Positions 1-7,014 of a stretch of 64,000 bases of DNA are shown piece by piece. Within the stretch, counting starts at the first letter, position 1. Every line of letters begins with the position of its first letter. Both the position numbers and the translations under genes were made by a program. The stretch lies in contig CAYRGJ010000003.1 of assembly GCA_964423835.1 (NCBI GenBank), positions 62,001 to 126,000 on the forward strand, in the 5' to 3' direction. The stretch is from JAFGCL01 sp964423835. GTDB lineage: Bacteria > Chloroflexota > Dehalococcoidia > UBA2247 > RBG-13-53-26. The notes beneath the pieces were generated by a model that made no database searches, was not told the origin of the DNA, and saw only the letters and a list, made by a program, of their open reading frames with translations.

Positions 1-1139
1 GCCGGCACACCCGTTATGGCGCTGGCCCTTGATGGCGGGTACTGCTCCACCAGCCCCACCAGCAGCTCGTAGGCCGTGCTGGCCTCGATGCCCCCGGCCT
101 GGTAGCGGCCCCGCAGGGCTGGACTGACTCCCTCCTCGTCAAAGCGGCGAACGGCAGAGGTAGCACGGTCCCGGGCCTCAGCGGCCGCAGTGTCGGAGAC
201 CACGGCTGGCGCAGTATCGGAGACCACAGCGGGCGCAGTGTCGGAGACCATACCGGCCGAGGCGTCCCGCACCATCTGCCTGTCCGAGCCGCCGGAGAGC
301 ATATCCTTCTCCCGCAGGTACTGCCCGTTGTCGGCCCGCACCAGGAACGGGGCCGAGGTGTGGCGGGAGAGGAAAGCCCGGTCCTCCAGCCCCCGGTCCA
401 GGACCACGTGCATCATGCCCAGGGCCAGCGCCGCATCGGTCCCGGGCCTGATGGGGACCCATTCATCCGCCCGGGAGGCCGACACGGTGAACCTGGGATC
501 GATGACCACCAGCCTGGCGCCCCGGTCCCGGGCCTCCCGGATGCGGCGCCACTTCAGCGGCTCCGTCTCCGCGGCATTGCTGCCCCACATCAGGCAGAGG
601 CCCGGCGATTCGAAGAGGGTGGTGTAGTCGTCGCCGTACCACAGAGCGGAGCCGTAGCTGGCGATGTCGGCGCATTGACCCGCCGAGTCCCCGCAGCCTC
701 CCGGAAGTATGAAGGTCCCCCCGCAGGCCCCGGGCAGGCCGGTGATGGCCGTGGTGAAGATGAGCCCCATGCCGCCCAGGATCCAGGCCCGGGAGGCCGG
801 CCCATGCCTGTCCCCGATCTCCGCCAGCCTGGCGGCTATGCCCTCCAGGGCCTCATCCCACGTGACCCGCCGCCACTGGCCCCCGCCCCTTGCGCCGGCC
901 CGCATCAGCGGGTACTTCAGGCGGTCCGGGTGGTACACCAGCTTCACGGACGAGAGACCGCGGGCGCAGATATGGCTGGTGGGCGGGAAGTCGCCCGGCT
1001 CCACCTTCTGCAGGACACCATCCTTCACGTGGGCCATGATGGTGCAGCCAATGCCGCACTGCTGCAGGCACACGGTGCGGACCAGCTTCTCGCCGGGTGC
1101 GGTCCTGATCGGCCGTCCCAACTTCGCGGCCACTGTCAC
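1..1139 (-). CDS. Molybdopterin-dependent oxidoreductase, large subunit (partial, C-terminus beyond left edge)
   Basis: The N-terminal ~379 residues of a molybdopterin bis-MGD oxidoreductase (DMSO reductase superfamily) are present; the rest lies off the left edge. Cysteines at about residues 24, 28, 32 and 58 form the N-terminal 4Fe-4S motif. The following region carries typical family blocks: a WGSNAAETEP segment, VVIDPR, and IRPGTDAALALGMM, which shape the cofactor-binding domains. A Cys in GGCGDSAG is a candidate molybdenum ligand, but this is not certain. Start is GTG at 1139 (or GTG at 1133 after a GGGGG stretch), 19 bases after the stop of the broken hydrolase gene. No Tat signal is visible, so a cytoplasmic location is likely. 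Substrate cannot be told. An odd feature is an in-frame three-copy eight-residue repeat near residues 293-317. Confidence 0.88.
   Translation of the reverse strand, partial: MTVAAKLGRPIRTAPGEKLVRTVCLQQCGIGCTIMAHVKDGVLQKVEPGDFPPTSHICARGLSSVKLVYHPDRLKYPLMRAGARGGGQWRRVTWDEALEGIAARLAEIGDRHGPASRAWILGGMGLIFTTAITGLPGACGGTFILPGGCGDSAGQCADIASYGSALWYGDDYTTLFESPGLCLMWGSNAAETEPLKWRRIREARDRGARLVVIDPRFTVSASRADEWVPIRPGTDAALALGMMHVVLDRGLEDRAFLSRHTSAPFLVRADNGQYLREKDMLSGGSDRQMVRDASAGMVSDTAPAVVSDTAPAVVSDTAAAEARDRATSAVRRFDEEGVSPALRGRYQAGGIEASTAYELLVGLVEQYPPSRASAITGVP
190..261 (-). repeat. Three tandem 24-bp in-frame repeats in the oxidoreductase
   Basis: Copies start at 190, 214 and 238 and each begins with GTGTCGGAGACC or GTATCGGAGACC on the + strand. 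On the coding strand they give a repeated VSDTAPAV unit, an Ala/Val-rich insertion not expected in this family. The length is a multiple of three, so the frame is kept. Confidence 0.85.
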
Positions 1140-1158
1140 CCCCGCCGGTCAGATAGGC

Positions 1159-1456
1159 TCAGCCCAGGAACCCCGTCAGGATCCGGTTGAACTCCGCGGG
1201 CCTTTCGATCATGGGCAGGTGCCCGCAGTCCGGAATGACCTCCAGCCTGGAGCCCCCGATCCGCTGGTTCATGAGCCGGGTCATACTCATCGGTATGGTG
1301 AAATCCCACCGTGTGGTTCTGCGCCAGGGCATCCGCCTGGGCCCTCCAGACGGAGCAGTCGTCCAGAAGGGCGTGGGCCAAAACGACGGGGGAACCCTGT
1401 CCGGACTGCTCGTAGTAGAGGCTGATGTCGCCGACCTTGACTGCGGGCACGTTCAC
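1159..1456 (-). pseudogene. Alpha/beta-hydrolase remnant with internal deletion
   Basis: The first ~50 codons, from GTG at 1456, encode a typical alpha/beta-hydrolase start: a beta strand ending in YYEQSGQG, then VVLAHALLDDCSVW, which resembles the oxyanion-hole strand. Shortly after, in a different frame, the last ~40 codons of the same kind of protein appear: LEVIPDCGHLPMIERPAEF followed by NRILTGFLG and a stop at 1159-1161. The GHLP histidine is the usual C-terminal catalytic His context. About 160 residues between these ends, including the nucleophile elbow GxSxG, are missing and the two parts are out of frame. The gene is therefore judged dead through an internal deletion. It lies directly upstream of, and co-oriented with, the molybdopterin oxidoreductase. 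Confidence 0.8.
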
Positions 1457-1563
1457 CCCCCAGCGCCGGTGCTCCGGCCCCGGCCATGTGCCTGTTTCGC
1501 CCCGGACAATAGCACCGGCCCAGAGGCGGTGTCAACATCCTTCTGCAGCCGCTCCGGAGGCCA

Positions 1564-1592
1564 TTGACAGGCGATGCATTATGTCATATAAG
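1564..1592 (+). promoter_or_regulatory. Sigma70-type promoter for the zinc-finger-like gene
   Basis: TTGACA at 1564-1569, a 17-base spacer and TATAAG at 1587-1592 match the housekeeping consensus in 11 of 12 positions. Transcription would begin near 1599, giving a leader of about 43 bases. Confidence 0.75.
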
Positions 1593-1641
1593 TGGAGATG
1601 GCCGTCCTCCACCGGTCCCGGGCCCGAAGAGTGAGGACAAG

Positions 1642-1821
1642 ATGCAGACCTACTGCTGCCTTCAGTGCGGCCTCAGCTCCGTGACCACCTTCGACCTCAT
1701 TCTCCACATCTTCACGCAGCACCTGCACAAGGATGTGGGCTTGACGGAGAAAGAGGTCCGCAGGCTGCTGAAGGATGCCCGCTCACTGGACATGGCCCTC
1801 TGGGTCATCTGCCGCAACTAG
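1642..1821 (+). CDS. 59-residue C2H2 zinc-finger-like protein
   Basis: The small protein has Cys6-x2-Cys9-x12-His22-x4-His27, the spacing of a classical C2H2 zinc finger, with a further Cys5 and His29 next to the ligands. The rest, LTEKEVRRLLKDARSLD, looks like a short helix. I chose ATG 1642 because it follows a GTGAGGA Shine-Dalgarno-like stretch and lies just downstream of a strong promoter; an in-frame ATG at 1564 coincides with the promoter -35 element. After the stop there is a GC-rich hairpin (CCCGGCCC/GGGCCGGG) without a T run. The gene lies 160 bases upstream of hrcA on the same strand but has its own promoter. A nucleic-acid or protein-binding role is possible; function unknown. Confidence 0.7.
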   Translation: MQTYCCLQCGLSSVTTFDLILHIFTQHLHKDVGLTEKEVRRLLKDARSLDMALWVICRN

Positions 1822-1904
1822 CCCCGGCCCTCCGGGCAGGGGCCGGGCGCCGGCGAGGCCGCTGAGCCCTCTGGCCGGGCCTCGCTTCATGCGACCTGGG
1901 TCAC

Positions 1905-1934
1905 TTGACACCCGGCCCGGCAGTACAGTACCAT
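1905..1934 (+). promoter_or_regulatory. hrcA-grpE-dnaK promoter
   Basis: TTGACA at 1905-1910, an 18-base spacer and TACCAT at 1929-1934. The predicted start point (~1941) falls inside the CIRCE-like inverted repeat, as expected for HrcA autoregulation. Confidence 0.65.
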
Positions 1935-1936
1935 CA

Positions 1937-1963
1937 TTAGCAGTCAATGTCAGTAACTGCTAA
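1937..1963 (+). promoter_or_regulatory. CIRCE-like HrcA operator
   Basis: TTAGCAGTC, nine bases, then AACTGCTAA form an inverted repeat with the exact 9-9-9 layout of CIRCE (consensus TTAGCACTC-N9-GAGTGCTAA). The arms differ from consensus at the sixth base of the left arm and symmetrically on the right. It overlaps the promoter start point and precedes hrcA, so HrcA repression of this operon is the natural reading. Confidence 0.85.
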
Positions 1964-1983
1964 TTTCACGAAGACGCACGAAG

Positions 1984-3003
1984 ATGATTGAGCTTCCGCA
2001 CAGGTCAAGGACCATACTCAAGATCATCGTCGGGGAGTACATCTCCTCCGGGGTGGCAGTGTCCTCGGACACGATCTACCGCCGCTACTCGCTGCGGGCC
2101 AGCCCGGCCACCATCCGGCACGAGATGGCCTACCTGGCGGAAGAAGGCCTCATCACCCGGCCCCATACGTCTGCCGGGGGCGTGCCCTCCGACAGGGGCT
2201 ACCGTTACTATGTAGAGGACCTCCTGGACCAGGCCCGCATAGCTGCAGACGAGCGGGCCGCCATCAGGCGCCGCTTCCAGTCGGCCAGGCAGGACCCCGA
2301 CGAATGGGCCCGCCTGGCCGTGTCCATCCTGACCCAGAGGCTGCAGAACATCGCCCTGGCCACCCCGCTGCGGGCGCCTCTGTGCCACCTGCGGCACCTC
2401 GATGTGGTGGCCCTGGAGGGGCTCATGATCCTGATCGTCCTGGTGCTCAGGGAGGGCAAGACCAGGCAGCGGTTCCTCACCCTGGACCAGGCCGTACCCC
2501 AGGGGGTCCTGACCGCCGCGGCCGCCAGGCTGAGCGAGGCCTGCCGCGGCCTTACCGCGCCTGAGATCCGGGACAGGAAGCTGGCGCTGTCGCCCATCGA
2601 GGACATCATCGCCGGCACGGTCCTGCGCATGATGCAGGCCGAGGACGAGCACCAGCATGAGCAGTGCTACCTCGACGGGTGGCGATACCTGGTAGCCCAG
2701 GCCGGCGCCATCCAGGCCGGCCGTATGCTCAGCCTGGTGGAGGCCCTTGAGCGGCGCAGCATCCTGGCCACCATCCTGGCCAACCTGGAGAGCGCGCCGG
2801 GGGTCACTATCACCATCGGCAACGAGAACGCGGAGGAGGCCCTGCGGGAATGCACAGTGGTCATGTCTGCCTATGGCGCCGGCGAGCACCGGGGCGCCAT
2901 CGGCGTCATCGGGCCTACGCGCATGCCCTACGGGCGAGTCATCCCCCTGGTGAACTACGTGTCCGCTCTGATGAGCGAGCTGGTCAACGAAACCTATGGG
3001 TGA
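1984..3003 (+). CDS. hrcA: Heat-inducible transcription repressor HrcA
   Basis: At 339 residues this matches HrcA in length and layout: an N-terminal winged helix (PATIRHEMAYLAEEGLI, followed by the conserved HTSAGGVPSDRGYRYYV) and a C-terminal GAF-like domain ending in GPTRMPYGRVIPLVNYVS. HrcA binds CIRCE and represses chaperone operons until misfolded protein titrates GroEL. Start ATG 1984 lies about 20 bases after the CIRCE element, with only a weak Shine-Dalgarno sequence. grpE follows after 14 bases, then dnaK, giving a class I heat-shock operon; no dnaJ follows dnaK here. Confidence 0.96.
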   Translation: MIELPHRSRTILKIIVGEYISSGVAVSSDTIYRRYSLRASPATIRHEMAYLAEEGLITRPHTSAGGVPSDRGYRYYVEDLLDQARIAADERAAIRRRFQSARQDPDEWARLAVSILTQRLQNIALATPLRAPLCHLRHLDVVALEGLMILIVLVLREGKTRQRFLTLDQAVPQGVLTAAAARLSEACRGLTAPEIRDRKLALSPIEDIIAGTVLRMMQAEDEHQHEQCYLDGWRYLVAQAGAIQAGRMLSLVEALERRSILATILANLESAPGVTITIGNENAEEALRECTVVMSAYGAGEHRGAIGVIGPTRMPYGRVIPLVNYVSALMSELVNETYG

Positions 3004-3017
3004 ATCGAGAGGTCGAT

Positions 3018-3536
3018 ATGGAAGAGGCTAGACAGGAAACCGCCGCCGAGCTGTCCCCGCCGGACGCCCAGCGATACCTGGAGAACTGGCGCCGGGCGGA
3101 GGCCGATTTCGAGAACTACAAGAAGCGCGTGGAGCAGGAGCGGTCCGAGTCGGCCCGGTTCGCCGCCATGCCGCTCATCATCAACCTGCTCCCCGTGCTC
3201 GATGACCTGGAACGGGCCTTCAAGGTCATCCCGGAGAAGCTGGCGCACCTGTCCTGGACGGAGGGCATACGCCTGATCCAGCGCAAGCTGCAGGCCACCC
3301 TGGAGGCCCAGGGCGTGGCCGAGGTCAAGGCCCTGGGGCAGAGCTTCGACCCCAGCGTCCACGAAGCGGTGGGCCAGGCGGCCGGTGAGGAAGGGGTGGT
3401 GCTGGAGGAGGCCCAGAAGGGCTATACCCTGCACGGGCGCCTCATCCGCCCGTCCTTCGTCATAGTGGGCAACGGCCAGTCAAGTGAGAAACGCAAAGCG
3501 GAACCATCTCAGGATTCCGAGGATACAGGAGGGTAA
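3018..3536 (+). CDS. grpE: Nucleotide exchange factor GrpE
   Basis: GrpE releases ADP from DnaK. The 172-residue protein has the long N-terminal helix (YLENWRRAEADFENYKKRVEQ), then LLPVLDDLERA and the C-terminal beta domain with FDPSVHEAV and RLIRPSFVIVG, all typical of the family. I placed the start at ATG 3018 after GAGAGG; the longer open frame upstream overlaps hrcA and has no GrpE character. The tail after residue ~155 is charged and disordered. dnaK begins two bases after the stop, so the two are translated together. Confidence 0.96.
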   Translation: MEEARQETAAELSPPDAQRYLENWRRAEADFENYKKRVEQERSESARFAAMPLIINLLPVLDDLERAFKVIPEKLAHLSWTEGIRLIQRKLQATLEAQGVAEVKALGQSFDPSVHEAVGQAAGEEGVVLEEAQKGYTLHGRLIRPSFVIVGNGQSSEKRKAEPSQDSEDTGG

Positions 3537-3538
3537 AC

Positions 3539-5452
3539 ATGGCAAGAGCAGTTGGAATCGATCTGGGTACCACCTTTAGTCTGATAGCCACCATGCAGGG
3601 CGGCGACCCGGTAATCATCCCCACCTCCGAGGGAGAGCGCCTTCTCCCATCAGTGGTGGCGGTGAGCAAGACCGGAGAGCGCCTGGTGGGCTGGCTGGCG
3701 AAGCGCCAGGCGGTCACCAATCCCGAGAACACCGTCTTCAGCATCAAGCGCCTCATGGGGCGGAAGTTCAAGGACCAGTCCGTCCAGTTTGACCTGAAGA
3801 AGGTGCCGTACCGGATCACCGAGGCCCCCAACGGGGACTGCCGGGTGGTCATGGGGGACAAGGAGTACAGCCCTCCGGAGATCTCGGCCATGATCCTGCA
3901 AAAGCTGAAGACCGATGCCGAGGCCTACCTGGGGGAGAAGGTGACGGACGCCGTCATCACCGTGCCCGCCTACTTCAATGACAGCCAGAGACAGGCCACC
4001 AAGGATGCGGGGGCCATCGCCGGGCTCAACGTGATCCGCATCATCAACGAGCCCACCGCCTCCTCCCTGGCCTACGGGCTGGACAAGAAGAAGGAAGCCA
4101 TTGTGGCGGTCTACGACCTGGGCGGCGGCACCTTCGATATCTCCGTGCTGGAGATGGGCGAGGGCACCTTCCAGGTGAAGTCCACCAGCGGCGACACCCA
4201 CCTCGGCGGTGACGACTTCGACCAGAGGATACTGGACTGGCTGTGCGACGAGTTCAAGAAGCAGGCCGGGATCGACCTCAGGCAGGACAAGATGGCCCTG
4301 CAGCGGGTCCGCGATGCCGCGGAGAAGGCCAAGCGGGAGCTGTCCACCATGCAGCAGACCGAGATCAGCCTGCCGTACATCACGGCCGACGCCTCCGGGC
4401 CGAAGCACATGAACATCACCCTCAGCCGCTCCAAGATGGAGCAGCTGGTGGGCGAGCTGGTGGACAGGAGCATCACCCCCTGCCGCCAGGCGCTGCAGGA
4501 CGCCAGCTTGAAGCCCTCGCAGATCAACGAGGTGCTGCTGGTCGGCGGCCAGACCCGCACGCCCCTGGTGCAGGCCAAGGTGGCGGAGTTCTTCGGCCAG
4601 GAGCCGAAGAAGTCGGTGAACCCGGACGAGGCCGTGGCCCTGGGAGCCGCCATACAGGGAGGCGTGCTCAAGGGCGAGGTCAGGGAGGTCCTCCTCCTGG
4701 ACGTGACGCCGCTGACCCTGGGCATCGAGACCCTGGGCGGCGTGGCCACGCCGCTGATCCCGCGGAACACCACCATACCCACCAGCAAGAGCCAGGTCTT
4801 CTCGACGGCGGCTGACAACCAGCCCAGCGTCGAGGTCCATGTGATACAGGGCGAACGGCCCATGGCCAATGACAATAAGACCCTGGGCCGGTTCATACTG
4901 GACGGCATCCTGCCGGCGCAGCGGGGCATGCCCCAGATCGAGGTGGCCTTCGACATCGACGCCAACGGCATTCTCAGCGTCAGCGCCAAGGACAAGGGCA
5001 CCGGGCGGGAGCAGAAGATCACTATCACCGCCTCCAGCGGCCTCTCCAAGGACGAAGTGGAGAAGATGACGCGCGACGCCGAGGCGCACGCTGCCGAGGA
5101 CACCAGGCGGAAGGAGGGGATCGAGGCCCGCAACACGGCCGACAACCTCATCTACCAGGCGGAGAAGGTCATCCGGGAGCATGGCGACAAGGTGCCGCCA
5201 GACGTCAAGACCGAGGTGGAAGGCAAGATCGCCGCGGTGCGCTCGGCCATGCAGGGCGACGATGCCGCATATATCCGCCGCACCGTCCAGGAGCTGACAG
5301 AGGCCTTGCAGAAGATCGGCGCCGCCGTCTACCAGCAGCCTGGCGGGCAGCCGCCCCCCGGCGGCCAGCCGCCTCCGGGCGCCGAAGGCCCGGGCCCCGG
5401 CCAGGGCAAGCCGGACGAGGGGACGGTGGAGGGCGAGTTCAGGGAAGTATAG
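3539..5452 (+). CDS. dnaK: Molecular chaperone DnaK (Hsp70)
   Basis: The 637-residue Hsp70 starts with the ATPase motif GIDLGTTFS (phosphate loop 1), has AYFNDSQRQATKDAG and DLGGGTFD (phosphate 2 and connecting motifs), then the substrate-binding domain with LLLDVTPLTLGIET, and an alpha-helical lid. The usual gap-free start follows a good AGGAGG Shine-Dalgarno site. The C-terminus is unusual: a Pro/Gly-rich run with repeated PPPGGQ units precedes the final EGEFREV, which stands where DnaKs normally have an acidic EEV(D)-like end. A strong terminator follows at 5478. Confidence 0.97.
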   Translation: MARAVGIDLGTTFSLIATMQGGDPVIIPTSEGERLLPSVVAVSKTGERLVGWLAKRQAVTNPENTVFSIKRLMGRKFKDQSVQFDLKKVPYRITEAPNGDCRVVMGDKEYSPPEISAMILQKLKTDAEAYLGEKVTDAVITVPAYFNDSQRQATKDAGAIAGLNVIRIINEPTASSLAYGLDKKKEAIVAVYDLGGGTFDISVLEMGEGTFQVKSTSGDTHLGGDDFDQRILDWLCDEFKKQAGIDLRQDKMALQRVRDAAEKAKRELSTMQQTEISLPYITADASGPKHMNITLSRSKMEQLVGELVDRSITPCRQALQDASLKPSQINEVLLVGGQTRTPLVQAKVAEFFGQEPKKSVNPDEAVALGAAIQGGVLKGEVREVLLLDVTPLTLGIETLGGVATPLIPRNTTIPTSKSQVFSTAADNQPSVEVHVIQGERPMANDNKTLGRFILDGILPAQRGMPQIEVAFDIDANGILSVSAKDKGTGREQKITITASSGLSKDEVEKMTRDAEAHAAEDTRRKEGIEARNTADNLIYQAEKVIREHGDKVPPDVKTEVEGKIAAVRSAMQGDDAAYIRRTVQELTEALQKIGAAVYQQPGGQPPPGGQPPPGAEGPGPGQGKPDEGTVEGEFREV

Positions 5453-5477
5453 GGCCAGGCCCGGCCAGTGTTATCCC

Positions 5478-5520
5478 GCGGCGCTTTGCAGTATACTATG
5501 TAAAGCGCCGCGTTCTTTTC
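5478..5520 (+). terminator. Rho-independent terminator of the dnaK operon
   Basis: A perfect 10-bp stem, GCGGCGCTTT and AAAGCGCCGC, closes a 14-base loop and is followed by GTTCTTTTC. The loop contains TATACT (5492-5497), a good -10 hexamer, 31 bases before the tRNA-Pro 5' end. Confidence 0.85.
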
Positions 5521-5527
5521 AGCGTGT

Positions 5528-5604
5528 CGGGGCGTAGCGCAGCCTGGTAGCGCACCTGAATGGGGTTCAGGTGGTCGTGCGTTCAAATCGCACCGCCCCG
5601 ACCA
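5528..5604 (+). tRNA. tRNA-Pro (GGG)
   Basis: The acceptor stem CGGGGCG pairs with CGCCCCG; the anticodon stem CCTGA/TCAGG holds the loop ATGGGGT with anticodon GGG; the T arm has GTTCAAATC. The 3' end ACCA is encoded in the DNA, unlike the four other tRNAs of this window. The following DNA looks like an integrated-element scar. Confidence 0.95.
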
Positions 5605-5618
5605 TAAAACCCCAGAAA

Positions 5619-5640
5619 TGTCTACCCGATGTCTACCCGA
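5619..5640. repeat. Two tandem copies of TGTCTACCCGA
   Basis: Perfect 11-bp direct repeat 14 bases after the tRNA-Pro end, overlapping the stop of the possible integrase remnant. It could be slippage or part of an attachment-site scar. Confidence 0.6.
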
Positions 5641-5870
5641 TTCTCCGGGTCTGGCCCGGGCAACTGCCGCGGCCGGTAGACGTCCAGGTCCTTCACCGCC
5701 TCTTCCTGCAACCCGGGCAGCCACGGCGGCCATGCTCCCCCGTGCTTTGCAGTGCCCTCAGACAACTCTGTACCGATGGGCACAGAGTTGGTAATCCGTG
5801 GCTCCCATGGAGGCGCTCGTCCGGATCCGGCCGTCCCACTTTCCATGATGTGATGCATGACATCTTGCAC
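5622..5870 (-). pseudogene. Possible C-terminal remnant of a site-specific integrase
   Basis: A leftward frame ends 18 bases from the 3' end of tRNA-Pro. Its last residues, LPGLQEEAVKDLDVYRP, resemble the tail that follows the catalytic tyrosine region in tyrosine recombinases. The residues upstream show no R-H-R-Y catalytic motifs and several frames are broken. Position and orientation next to a tRNA are what one expects of an integrase remnant, but the sequence likeness is short. It could equally be non-coding DNA. Confidence 0.25.
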
Positions 5871-6371
5871 GAGGATGCAGGGCCAGGGGTCGCACCTGGA
5901 CCTCAGGGTTCAGAACACTGTGTGCTCCTGTTACACCACCCCGCATCATTGCTGGGTTCGCTGTCTGCCAGCGGCTGAGCCTGTGGCAATGCTCCGGAAT
6001 AAAAAAAGCGACCCTTTCAAGGTCGGTTTCACTATTGACTCCCCACTGCCCAAGTGACCACATACAGATAGTGGTTCGGCGTCGCCTGTTCAGATCGTCG
6101 CGTTTTGCCGTCTGGTTCTCTGTTGCGCCCCTCTGCCAACCTTAGTCGTCCCTGGCCTGCCCATTCCTTCGGCCCAGCTTGGCCTGGCTTGTTCTCGATG
6201 GGGTCGCACGGTAGCCAGCTCTTGACCCTACTCGCTTGGACCAGCCACTGGTAACACGGCCGCCCTCACACCAAAGGTCCTGGTGTGGACCTGGGCTGTT
6301 GCCCGGCCACCCCATTGTCCGGATTCCCGCAGGACGGGCGGCGGATCGCATCGGCGTGGACGCCTATATTG
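5641..6371. other. Gene-poor stretch downstream of tRNA-Pro
   Basis: Apart from the possible integrase tail and one weak leftward terminator, I see no intact gene here. Open frames are short, overlapping and without recognisable motifs or ribosome-binding sites. Base composition is less GC-rich than the flanks, consistent with decaying foreign DNA. Confidence 0.5.
5999..6025 (-). terminator. Weak leftward terminator
   Basis: Reading leftward, CGACC and GGTCG pair around a 7-base loop and are followed by C and seven Ts. No intact leftward gene lies just upstream of it, so it may belong to a lost gene. Confidence 0.45.
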
Positions 6372-6415
6372 GTCGTGCACGACATTGACATCCCGTCATG
6401 TCCGGGTGCTATCAT
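6372..6415 (+). promoter_or_regulatory. Putative promoter with a 12-bp palindrome
   Basis: The perfect palindrome GTCGTGCACGAC (6372-6383) sits immediately before TTGACA (6385-6390); TATCAT follows at 6410-6415 after a 19-base spacer. The palindrome is a candidate operator for the DUF3303-like gene. Spacing is slightly long, so the promoter call is moderate. Confidence 0.45.
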
Positions 6416-6451
6416 CGACCAGGAGAGACATAATGGCTGCTCTCGGGGGAT

Positions 6452-6475
6452 AGGGACAGTGCTTCGACTGTCCCT
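6452..6475 (+). other. Perfect hairpin in the leader of the DUF3303-like gene
   Basis: AGGGACAGT and ACTGTCCCT form a 9-bp stem closing GCTTCG, which contains a stabilising TTCG. There is no T run after it, so it is more likely an RNA stability or control element than a terminator. Confidence 0.5.
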
Positions 6476-6559
6476 GGGAGGAGGCGGCTCCGGGAAGCGC
6501 AATCCATCCTCATGCCAACATCGATGCCACGGTAACGCGGGCCAGAGAGGAGGACGGGA

Positions 6560-6829
6560 ATGGTATTCGTGGTCACGATGACCTGGTCAGTCGACAAGAC
6601 GCTCGAAGTAGCCAAACGAGCGGCCGAGGAATTCAAGAAGCCACCTGCGCCGGGGATGAAGACTATTGCGCAGTACGTGGTGCTCGGGCAGTGCAGACTC
6701 GTCGAGGTGGTGGACGTGCCAGACGAGAAGGCCATATTCGCGGTTCATGCGCCATTCATGGACATCGCTGAGTGTGACTGGGCACCTGCCATGAGCAGTG
6801 CGGACATGATGAAGTCGCTGGGCATGTAG
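6560..6829 (+). CDS. DUF3303-like small protein
   Basis: This 89-residue protein begins VFVVTMTWSVDKTLEVAKRA and continues with GMKTIAQYVVLG, VEVVDVPDEKAIF and a WAPAMSSADMM end. That order (short beta strand with TW, helix, strand, helix) matches the ferredoxin-fold DUF3303 family of small alpha/beta-barrel-dimer-like proteins. Function of the family is unknown. ATG 6560 follows a strong AGAGGAGG site by eight bases. It is separated from the EFR1 gene, which converges on it from the right. No catalytic residues are apparent. Confidence 0.6.
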   Translation: MVFVVTMTWSVDKTLEVAKRAAEEFKKPPAPGMKTIAQYVVLGQCRLVEVVDVPDEKAIFAVHAPFMDIAECDWAPAMSSADMMKSLGM

Positions 6830-7014
6830 TCAACACCAGGCGCCGACCCACAACGTAACACCAGATGGGCCGCTTCCTCCACCCTTTCCAGCGCCGGCTC
6901 GCCAGGGACTGCTGGCCAACACCGCCCCTTTTCGTTACGACGATGCTTCTGGATATCATGTGCTACTCTCCTGATCCGCCTCCAGACCTTGACGCTTCGA
7001 TGGACCACGGAGAC

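Noticed and set aside
3650..5182. A 510-codon leftward open frame opposite dnaK
   Set aside because: It is the mirror of a strongly conserved gene in GC-rich DNA; it has no ribosome-binding site and its composition (His/Leu/Gly-rich) is that of an antisense frame.
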